Positions 57,474-64,000 of a DNA stretch of 64,000 nucleotides are shown here, in pieces; the first letter of the stretch is position 1, and the number at the start of each line of letters is the position of its first letter. Under the pieces are notes generated by a model. It searched no databases and was not told the origin of the DNA. It saw only the letters and a list, made by a program, of their open reading frames with translations. Source of the DNA: Algoriphagus aestuarii (GTDB taxonomy: Bacteria > Bacteroidota > Bacteroidia > Cytophagales > Cyclobacteriaceae). Position numbers and translations under genes: made by a program. The stretch is taken from NCBI GenBank assembly GCA_017051695.1, contig JAFIDK010000002.1:744001-808000 (forward strand). Direction: 5' to 3'.

Positions 57474-59786
57474 GTGAAAAACATCAAGCTACCCACCTTT
57501 TTCCTTTTACTCTTCTTTTTCGGAGCATTCTCGGCCTACGGCCAAAAATGTGATTTAGCGATCCGTGGTAAGATTTTACACCAGGAAAACAACGATCCGA
57601 TCGAAGGAGCCTATATCTGGGTGGTAGAAAGTGCCACTGGGGCAGTTTCCGATGCTAATGGAAATTTCATAGTCAAAGAACTCTGTCAAGGTACTTATAC
57701 CTTGACTATTCAATACCTAGGTCATAAAGAAATTAAAGATTCAATCTCTTTAACCTCCAATAATTTCACTAAAACATACCGATTAGAGGAGGAATCCCTG
57801 GATTTGGGAGGAGTCGAGATACACGGTCATAAACTAGCTGTGCAAACTACCACTGCAGTAACGGCTCTTTACGGGGAGGCTTTACTTGAAGCAAGAGGGG
57901 AAAGCCTAGGGGAAAGTTTAAAGCGGATTTCTGGAGTCACAACATTTTCTACGGGAAACAGCATTGCAAAGCCGGTTATTCACGGCATGCATAGCAACCG
58001 AATCATGATCCTAAACAATGGCATTCGACTGGAAGGACAGCAATGGGGAGCCGAACACGCTCCGGAAATTGATCCTTTTGTAGCAGATGAAATCACGGTT
58101 ATCAAAGGAGCAGAAACCGTTCGGTTTGGTCCAGAGGCCATGGGTGGAGTGATTTTGGTCAACCCTGCACCGCTCCCGACCAAAAAAGATCCCAAAACCA
58201 ATTTTTACTTTACAGGAGCAAGCAATGGTAGAATGGGTAATGTTTCTATTTCCCATGCCAATGGTTCAGACAAAATCAAAGGGCTTGGATATCAGGTTCA
58301 GGCCTCTGCAAAAAGAGCCGGAAACATCCAATCGCCCGATTACTACCAAGGCAATACAGGACTAAGTGAATTGAATTTCTCAGGTTCTTTTGGTTATAGT
58401 AGCCAAAAATTAGGCATAGAAGGATATTACAGTTATTTCAATACGACTTTGGGGATTTTAAGAGATTCTCACACTGGCAACCTCGATGATCTGATCAATA
58501 TCATCGAAAACGGAAGACCTTTCTCTGATCCGGGATTTACTTATGATATCATCAATCCAAAACAGGTTGTTTCCCATCACTTAGCCAAAGTCAAATCCCA
58601 TTACCATCTAACAGATAAGTGGAAACTAAACTTTCAATATGGATTCCAGGCCAATAACAGACAGGAATTTGATAAAAGAAGAGGCGACCTGAATGCGAAA
58701 CCGAGCCTCGATCTAGAGCTTTTTACCAATACATTGGATCTATTTTTAGATCATAGTTTAAAGAATGAATGGAGTGGTAGCTTTGGAATTAATGCCATTC
58801 AGCAGGCTAATTCCAATATTCCGGGAACGGGCGTAACGCCTTTGATCCCGAATTACGACATGTGGAATCTCGGGTTTTATATCATCGAAAAGTACAGCAA
58901 AGGTCCTTTGGAAATCGAAGGAGGACTTCGCTTTGATACCAGATCCGTGCAGACTGCCAGGTATGTGGATTCCGAATTGCAGGAAGCTGATTTAAGCTAC
59001 ACTAATTTCTCGGCATTTATCGGTGGGTTTTACCAAATCAGCCCGAAGGTAACTTTCAATTCCAATCTTGGTACAGCTTGGAGACCTCCTAATGTCAATG
59101 AACTTTTCAGCGAAGGCTTGCATCATGGGGCTGCTGCTGTAGAAATAGGAGATGCGGATTTGAATTCGGAAAAGTCACTCAAATGGGTCAATGAACTAGA
59201 ATATGATGGTGGAAGGACACATTTACAGGTGACTGCTTATGCAAACCAAATCTCTGATTACATCTACCTGAATCCTACAGGAGACACCTATGTTTCCTTG
59301 AGAGGCACCTTCAATGTCTATGAATACCTGCAGGCAAATGCCTTCTTTTATGGATTTGATTTTTCTGGAAGTTATGTTTTCACAGAGCGATTAAGCGCTT
59401 ATGCCAAGGGATCAATTATCAGGGCAAAAAATACAGATGCAGATAATTACTTCCCATTTATTCCATCTGACCGAATGGATTGGGGTCTCTCCTACCAATT
59501 TGGCTCTTTGAGCAATTCAAAAACCAATAAAGTGACTTTGAGCAATATGCTGGTAGCGAGGCAAAAACGTGAACCTGATTTTGATCTGGCTCCTGCTCCT
59601 GATGGATATGCTTTATTCAATCTCGCCTATCAAAGACAATTTGAAATAGGTAAAAACAAACTAAACCTAGGCCTTCAGGTTCAGAATCTTTTGAACACTT
59701 CATACAAAGAATACATGAATCGATTCCGGTATTTCACCGATGATATGGGCAGGAACTTTCTTCTAAAACTAAATTACCAATTATAA
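57474..59786 (+). CDS. TonB-dependent outer-membrane receptor
   Basis: 770 residues. The start is GTG at 57474; an in-frame TAA at 57444 and no in-frame ATG between exclude a longer form. Signal peptide ending FSAYG, then a carboxypeptidase-regulatory-like domain (KILHQENNDPIEGAYIWV), the plug (VIHGMHSNRIMILNNGIRLE, AEHAPEIDPFVADEI, KGAETVRFGPEAMGGVI) and a 22-strand-type barrel ending in aromatic LLKLNYQL. The plug wording resembles ZnuD-like metal/heme receptors more than SusC. A lipoprotein gene follows at once, suggesting a receptor-plus-surface-lipoprotein uptake pair. Confidence 0.92.
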   Translation: MKNIKLPTFFLLLFFFGAFSAYGQKCDLAIRGKILHQENNDPIEGAYIWVVESATGAVSDANGNFIVKELCQGTYTLTIQYLGHKEIKDSISLTSNNFTKTYRLEEESLDLGGVEIHGHKLAVQTTTAVTALYGEALLEARGESLGESLKRISGVTTFSTGNSIAKPVIHGMHSNRIMILNNGIRLEGQQWGAEHAPEIDPFVADEITVIKGAETVRFGPEAMGGVILVNPAPLPTKKDPKTNFYFTGASNGRMGNVSISHANGSDKIKGLGYQVQASAKRAGNIQSPDYYQGNTGLSELNFSGSFGYSSQKLGIEGYYSYFNTTLGILRDSHTGNLDDLINIIENGRPFSDPGFTYDIINPKQVVSHHLAKVKSHYHLTDKWKLNFQYGFQANNRQEFDKRRGDLNAKPSLDLELFTNTLDLFLDHSLKNEWSGSFGINAIQQANSNIPGTGVTPLIPNYDMWNLGFYIIEKYSKGPLEIEGGLRFDTRSVQTARYVDSELQEADLSYTNFSAFIGGFYQISPKVTFNSNLGTAWRPPNVNELFSEGLHHGAAAVEIGDADLNSEKSLKWVNELEYDGGRTHLQVTAYANQISDYIYLNPTGDTYVSLRGTFNVYEYLQANAFFYGFDFSGSYVFTERLSAYAKGSIIRAKNTDADNYFPFIPSDRMDWGLSYQFGSLSNSKTNKVTLSNMLVARQKREPDFDLAPAPDGYALFNLAYQRQFEIGKNKLNLGLQVQNLLNTSYKEYMNRFRYFTDDMGRNFLLKLNYQL

Positions 59787-59789
59787 ACA

Positions 59790-60392
59790 ATGACCAACAT
59801 GAAACTAGTTAAAAACTCAATCTTGTTCGCTGCACTTCTTTTTTCAAGCGTTCTTTTTTCTTGTGAAAGCGAAGATCCAGTAATTGAAAACGACGAAGAA
59901 GTGATCACTGATGTCACTTTGAAATTTACTGAACTGGATGGTTCAGGAACTCCAGTAGGAGATTCTTTTGAATTCTTAGCGTCTGATCCTCAAGGGGTCG
60001 AATTGGGAAATCCAACCATTGAAACTGTGAATTTGCTTAAAGGAAAAACGTATAGAATGGAGGTACTTCTCTATAATTCAATCGCCAATGAAGACATCAC
60101 TGAGGAGGTTGAGGAAGAATCAGACGAACACCAATTCTTCTTTTTAGGCTCAGGATTTACCTCTAGCATTCTGACCATCGCCTATGATGATCCTAGCGGT
60201 GAAAACATTGGTCTACAAAACATCCTTTCAGTATCTGCTTCCCCAGGTGCAAATGCTACAGAATTAAGAGTAGTCTTACGTCACGACTTGAATAAAGGCT
60301 ACCCTGGCACTGAAAATCCAAATTTCACCAATTTTGCGCAAGCAGGTGGAGAGTCTGATCTTGATATTACTTTCCCAGTACAGATTAATTAA
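59790..60392 (+). CDS. Surface/periplasmic lipoprotein paired with the TonB receptor
   Basis: 200 residues (or 197 if the ATG at 59799 is used). Lipobox LFSC after KNSILFAALLFSSV. The mature part begins with an acidic stretch (ESEDPVIENDEEVITD), followed by a beta-rich domain: VTLKFTELDGSGTPVGDSFE, VNLLKGKTYRMEVLLYNSIA and an acidic EEVEEESDEHQFFF. It starts 3 bp after the receptor stop, so it is very likely an accessory protein of that receptor. The acidic and His residues could bind a cation, which is a guess. No named family recognised. Confidence 0.82.
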   Translation: MTNMKLVKNSILFAALLFSSVLFSCESEDPVIENDEEVITDVTLKFTELDGSGTPVGDSFEFLASDPQGVELGNPTIETVNLLKGKTYRMEVLLYNSIANEDITEEVEEESDEHQFFFLGSGFTSSILTIAYDDPSGENIGLQNILSVSASPGANATELRVVLRHDLNKGYPGTENPNFTNFAQAGGESDLDITFPVQIN

Positions 60393-60406
60393 TCCATCAC
60401 CTTATC

Positions 60407-60437
60407 AAAAAAGGCAGCTTTATAGCTGCCTTTTTTG
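60407..60437. terminator. Bidirectional terminator
   Basis: AAAAAAGGCAGCT-TTAT-AGCTGCCTTTTTT, perfect, between the convergent lipoprotein genes. Confidence 0.92.
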
Positions 60438-60438
60438 A

Positions 60439-60954
60439 TTAATAAGTATCAGAGCAGATCGTGATTTTTTCTGGATTGAAACTTTGTAACAAATCCGCAT
60501 TGGAGCCTACATTTCCAGCCACCAAAATCACTTTGTAATCGGGACCTTCACTGGCTAAATGTACTTTGATATGTCCATCAAATGATTTAAAGTCTTCAAA
60601 AGTAAGTTTTGTACCATCTGCTAACTGTGGCAAAATAGTACGACTCGTTAAGGTATTTCCATTGACAGAAGTCAACATTGCGGCCATTTCTGCATCTGGA
60701 GTATCATAAGATCCAAAATGCAAATGGGCTGGAAAATTGATGTTTTGACTTCCAGCCGCTCCATACAATCTTATTTCCAATTCTAATTCCCCATTTGGTA
60801 ATTCTCCTACCTGCAAAACACCAGAATATTCATAATCACTAGCTTTGTTCAGAACATAGGAAACCTTATTCAGGTAATCCAAAGGTTCATTGATCACATC
60901 CTTACAAGACATAAATCCAAAAGAAATCAAACAAGCAAGAAGTAACTTTTTCAT
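60439..60954 (-). CDS. CHRD-like lipoprotein, paralogue 1
   Basis: 171 residues with a lipoprotein signal (MKKLLLACLISFGFMSC). The domain runs YSGVLQVGELPNGELELEIR, NFPAHLHFGSYDTPDAE, FDGHIKVHLASEGPDYKVIL, AGNVGSN. The paired AHLHFG and HIKVHL histidines and the terminal GNVGSN resemble CHRD domains and the Cu/Zn superoxide dismutase fold. A metal-binding or redox role is therefore possible but unproven. About half the residues match the gene at 61141. It is convergent with the TonB/lipoprotein pair. Confidence 0.78.
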   Translation of the reverse strand: MKKLLLACLISFGFMSCKDVINEPLDYLNKVSYVLNKASDYEYSGVLQVGELPNGELELEIRLYGAAGSQNINFPAHLHFGSYDTPDAEMAAMLTSVNGNTLTSRTILPQLADGTKLTFEDFKSFDGHIKVHLASEGPDYKVILVAGNVGSNADLLQSFNPEKITICSDTY

Positions 60955-61002
60955 AGAATCTTATTTCATGTAAAGAAAATGAAATATTAGTTTTTCTAAA
61001 TA

Positions 61003-61140
61003 TGTATTTCCGCTATTTTATCAGGTAATAGATTAAAGCGGCTTAATAAATGGTAACCTCTAGTTGTGAGGCTGCTTCGGTCATCCGTCTTCGGTCTTTC
61101 AGTCAATCAAGCCAAGAAACTATAGTTACTGGAAAGATTG
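61003..61140 (+). repeat. Interspersed repeat, copy 2
   Basis: Direct-orientation partner of 57181-57310 (about 90 per cent over the first 91 bases, an 8-base insertion after TCCGTCTTC). It ends at base 61140, next to the stop codon of the lipoprotein gene at 61141. It contains GTCTTCGGTCTT, also found reversed at 14162-14173. Confidence 0.85.
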
Positions 61141-61605
61141 CTATTCGAAATAATTTGCCCCGACATTGCCTTCGACCAAAATCACCTCGTAGTCAGGACC
61201 ATCGCTTGCCAAATGAACTTTTACATGCCCATTAAATAACTTAAAACTTTCATAATTGATGACATTTCCATTGGCTAGTTTGTTCAAGATCGTCGCTCCA
61301 TCAAGTGAATTTGCATAAACAGGATTCAGCATTGCTGCCATTGGAGCATCTGGAGTTCCAACCGGCCCATAGTGCAAGTGAGCAGGATAGGTCACTGCTT
61401 TGCTTCCTTTCTCCCCTTTAAGAGTAATTACAAATTCCAAATCCCCATTCGGTAGCTCCCCAACTTCCAATTGACCGGAATATTTATATTCACTTGCCTG
61501 CTGCAACTCATAAATTGTAGACTGAACATATCGGGATGGTCTTTCGGTTTCTTTACAAGCGAAACAGACAAACCCGATCAAAAAAGATAAAACTAATTTC
61601 CTCAT
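61141..61605 (-). CDS. CHRD-like lipoprotein, paralogue 2
   Basis: 154 residues, signal MRKLVLSFLIGFVCFAC. Same layout as 60439: YSGQLEVGELPNGDLEFVIT, YPAHLHYGPVGTPDAPMAA, FNGHVKVHLASDGPDYEVIL, EGNVGAN. It ends three residues after GNVGAN (YFE), whereas its paralogue has another 18 residues, and the interspersed repeat begins right after the stop. The 3' end may have been cut by that repeat. Function as for its paralogue. Confidence 0.78.
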   Translation of the reverse strand: MRKLVLSFLIGFVCFACKETERPSRYVQSTIYELQQASEYKYSGQLEVGELPNGDLEFVITLKGEKGSKAVTYPAHLHYGPVGTPDAPMAAMLNPVYANSLDGATILNKLANGNVINYESFKLFNGHVKVHLASDGPDYEVILVEGNVGANYFE

Positions 61606-61816
61606 ATTTAATTTCTTTCATTTGTGAAAGGATTTCACAAGTAAGATGTTATCTAAATTCAAAATTGAACCAATCAATCCCATTTACCAAAAACTCAGTT
61701 AACAAATCAAAAGTAGCGCTAAGCATGCTTAAAGATTTCCGACAATCTCTTACAAAGTCTGGTTTTAATCTAAGATTTCCATCATTTTCAGTTTCCAATT
61801 CCACTGTAAAAATTCC

Positions 61817-64000
61817 ATGAAGGAAAAAAGGCTCAAGATTGCTGATGAATACTTTGATAAAAAAGGTTGGAAACCTTTTCCATTTCAATTGGAAACCTGG
61901 AATGATTTTTTAGAGGGAAAATCCGGCCTTTTGAATGCACCAACAGGTTCCGGTAAGACCTTTGCCCTTTGGTTTCCTGTAATTCTGGAGTACATCCAAC
62001 AGCATCCGGATTCTTGGCAAAAGCCAAAGAAAAATGGCATTCAGTTAATTTGGGTCACACCATTGAGAGCCCTTTCCAAAGACATTCAACTGGCCATGCA
62101 GGAAGTTTGCGAATCGATCGGATTACCATGGCAAGTAGTGGTAAGAAATGGGGATACAGATGCCAAGACCAGAGCTGCTATCAAAAGAAACCCTCCAGAA
62201 TGTCTCATAACTACTCCGGAAACGCTACATGTACTCATTTCCCAAAAAGACCATGGCAAGCTTTTCAAGTCTTTGAAAGCAATAGTGGTGGATGAATGGC
62301 ATGAGTTGGTAGGAAACAAACGGGGAGTTCAGGTCCAACTGGCATTAGAGTACATCCAGTCCATTTGCCCTTCTACCTTTAGAAGATGGGCCGTGTCCGC
62401 CACTCTTGGAAATCTGGAAGAAGCCGCAGCTACCCTACTTGGTAAAAACCTACCCCTGCATATCATCAAAGCCAAAATCGGGAAAGAGATTCATTTGAAT
62501 TCTGTTTTCCCGGATGAAATCGAAAAATATCCTTGGTCCGGACATTTGGGAATCCGAATGTTGGAAAAAGTAATCCCCATTATTGAAGAGGGTAAGACAG
62601 TTTTGCTTTTTACAAACACCCGATCTCAAACTGAAATCTGGTATCAAAAGATTCTGGAAGCAAGACCTGATTGGGCGGGTTGGATAGCAATGCACCATGG
62701 TTCACTAGATATATCTGTCCGATCATGGGTGGAAGAAGCTTTACATGAAAGTAAGCTCAAGCTGGTCGTCTGTACCTCCAGTTTAGATTTAGGGGTGGAT
62801 TTTCGACCTGTAGACCGGGTGGTTCAAATTGGAAGCCCCAAAGGTGTATCCAGATTTACCCAGCGAGCAGGAAGAGCAGGACATAGTCCAGGCCAGCCAT
62901 CGGAGATTTTTTTCGTGCCCACCAATGCTTTGGAATTGATAGAAGCTTCAGCATTAAGAGATGCCATTGAAAAAGGAGATATGGAATCCCAGTTTCCTCC
63001 TTCCCTGCCCTATGACGTCCTCATCCAGTTTCTCGTCACCTTGGCTGTAGGCGATGGTTTAGAAGCCGAAAAGATTTTTGAAATAATCAAAAGAACCAGA
63101 TCATTTGAATTGCTTTCAACGAAAGAAATGCAGTGGGTCATGGATTTCATCACCAAAGGAGGAGCTTCGCTGGGCAGTTATGATGATTTTCTCAAAGTAG
63201 TACTCGATGAGGATGGAATCTATCGTGTGAAAAGCAAACGAATCGCCATGAAACATCGCCTATCGATGGGGACGATTGTTTCTGATGTAATGCTGAAAGT
63301 AAAATTCAAAAATGGGGCATACCTTGGTTCGGTAGAAGAATATTTTATTTCAAAAATGAAAATCGGCGATCGCTTCTTTTTTGCGGGAAGAAGCCTCGAA
63401 TTACTTCAGGTAAAAGGCCTCACTGCCACGGTCAAGGTCTCGGAAAAGAAAACCAGAAATGTGGTTTCCTGGATGGGTGCCAGAATGTCCCTTTCTTCAA
63501 AACTCTCTGATAAAATCCGGGAAATCCTAGAACTCTACAACCAACAAATCTATTTATCTGAGGAAATACAGCGGGTTTTACCGATCCTAGACCTCCAGGC
63601 TAAACTGTCTTTGGTACCAAATAGAAACTCTTTCTTAATAGAATCCCATCAAAGCAAAGAAGGATTCCACTTGTTTTTTTATCCTTTTGAGGGTCGGATG
63701 ATCCATGAATTAATGAGTGCTTTGATTGCCTACAGAATCAGTATCAGCTATGCGGTAACTTTTAGCATTGCGATGAACGACTACGGGTTTGAATTGCTTT
63801 CTGATACGGAAATTCCAATTGAAGAGCTTTTAGAAGAAGATTTATTCACCTTGGATTCTATTCATGAAGACATCCGTCACTGTGTCAATGAAAGCGAAAT
63901 GAGTCGTACGAAATTCAGGGAAATCGCCAGCATTGCAGGTTTGGTATTTCAGGGTTATCCTGGCAAACCCACCACTTTCAGGCATATTCAAGCTAATTCA
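61817..64000 (+). CDS. Lhr-type DEXH-box helicase (ligase-associated type), 3' end outside the window
   Basis: The frame is open from the ATG at 61817 to the edge (728 codons). Superfamily 2 motifs: Walker A APTGSGKT (41-48), VTPLRAL (motif Ia), ITTPETLHVL, DEWHEL (159-164, the Lhr-specific form of DEXH), SATLGN, TSSLDLGVDF, and QRAGRAGH (motif VI). A winged-helix/beta-barrel region follows. Bacterial members of about 800 residues are annotated as ligase-associated DNA damage response helicases and are often next to an ATP-dependent DNA ligase, an exonuclease-like metallo-hydrolase and a phosphoesterase; those would be downstream of the window. DNA repair role inferred. Confidence 0.9.
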   Translation, partial: MKEKRLKIADEYFDKKGWKPFPFQLETWNDFLEGKSGLLNAPTGSGKTFALWFPVILEYIQQHPDSWQKPKKNGIQLIWVTPLRALSKDIQLAMQEVCESIGLPWQVVVRNGDTDAKTRAAIKRNPPECLITTPETLHVLISQKDHGKLFKSLKAIVVDEWHELVGNKRGVQVQLALEYIQSICPSTFRRWAVSATLGNLEEAAATLLGKNLPLHIIKAKIGKEIHLNSVFPDEIEKYPWSGHLGIRMLEKVIPIIEEGKTVLLFTNTRSQTEIWYQKILEARPDWAGWIAMHHGSLDISVRSWVEEALHESKLKLVVCTSSLDLGVDFRPVDRVVQIGSPKGVSRFTQRAGRAGHSPGQPSEIFFVPTNALELIEASALRDAIEKGDMESQFPPSLPYDVLIQFLVTLAVGDGLEAEKIFEIIKRTRSFELLSTKEMQWVMDFITKGGASLGSYDDFLKVVLDEDGIYRVKSKRIAMKHRLSMGTIVSDVMLKVKFKNGAYLGSVEEYFISKMKIGDRFFFAGRSLELLQVKGLTATVKVSEKKTRNVVSWMGARMSLSSKLSDKIREILELYNQQIYLSEEIQRVLPILDLQAKLSLVPNRNSFLIESHQSKEGFHLFFYPFEGRMIHELMSALIAYRISISYAVTFSIAMNDYGFELLSDTEIPIEELLEEDLFTLDSIHEDIRHCVNESEMSRTKFREIASIAGLVFQGYPGKPTTFRHIQANS

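Noticed and set aside
61649-61888. Minus-strand reading frame opposite the helicase start
   Set aside because: It overlaps the start of a clear helicase gene and has no signal peptide or motif.

Overview
The window looks like chromosomal DNA of a Bacteroidota species, most likely order Cytophagales (an Algoriphagus/Cyclobacteriaceae-like marine or soil bacterium). The grounds are a SusD-type protein, two giant secreted proteins with a type IX secretion (CHU_C) C-terminus, a DUF3078 protein, a GlsB/GlsA-type glycine-lipid pair, AT-rich gaps, weak Shine-Dalgarno sites and TTTG-N19-TANNTTTG promoter elements. No rRNA, CRISPR array, phage or insertion sequence was found. Three tRNA genes are present (one Arg, two identical Asp). 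The genus is inferred, not proven.

Left part (1-20 kb). A SusD 3' end (edge of a polysaccharide utilisation locus) is followed by a LacI-type regulator divergent from a hexuronate catabolic operon: uxaC, a fructuronate-reductase-like SDR, uxuA and a sugar O-acetyltransferase. A PurR-like operator lies between regulator and operon. Next come UDP-glucuronate decarboxylase, a small lipoprotein, an acyl-CoA dehydrogenase/acyl-CoA ligase pair (fatty acid beta-oxidation entry), and a methylthioribose-kinase-like gene one base from a lipoprotein ADP-ribosylglycohydrolase. Two paralogous secreted proteins (12.9 and 14.4 kb) share an inverted repeat exactly 200 bp upstream of both start codons. A minus-strand run follows: EamA permease, pncB, pncA and a thioesterase (NAD salvage). 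Bcp peroxiredoxin and a LolD-like ATPase are convergent after it.

Middle (20-42 kb) is mostly housekeeping: sucC with tRNA-Arg, topB, DUF3078, a DUF202/SLC13/small membrane protein/ppx set convergent with ppk1 (polyphosphate turnover), gyrB, a glycine-lipid pair overlapping a CoA-binding protein, an SDR, an rRNA methyltransferase-like gene, a class III aminotransferase, and a minus-strand lipid cluster (accA, metallo-hydrolase, patatin, acyltransferase).

Right part (42-64 kb). Two tRNA-Asp genes have a textbook Bacteroidota promoter. They are followed by a GH92 mannosidase, galE, the tandem pair of about 1040-residue IgGFc-like/PKD/SprB/CHU_C proteins, an ABC-F ATPase, a sodium/solute symporter, an RlmI-like methyltransferase and a small membrane protein. 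A cassette of TonB receptor, lipoprotein and CHRD-like lipoprotein is bracketed by two direct copies of a 130-138 bp repeat. A second CHRD-like lipoprotein abuts the right copy. The window ends inside an Lhr-type helicase.

I did not find a clearly new defence or mobile system. The most unusual signals are the conserved upstream architecture of the secreted paralogues, the interspersed repeat bracketing the TonB cassette, the lipoprotein ADP-ribosylglycohydrolase next to a sugar kinase, and a topoisomerase III with an altered Toprim acidic motif.
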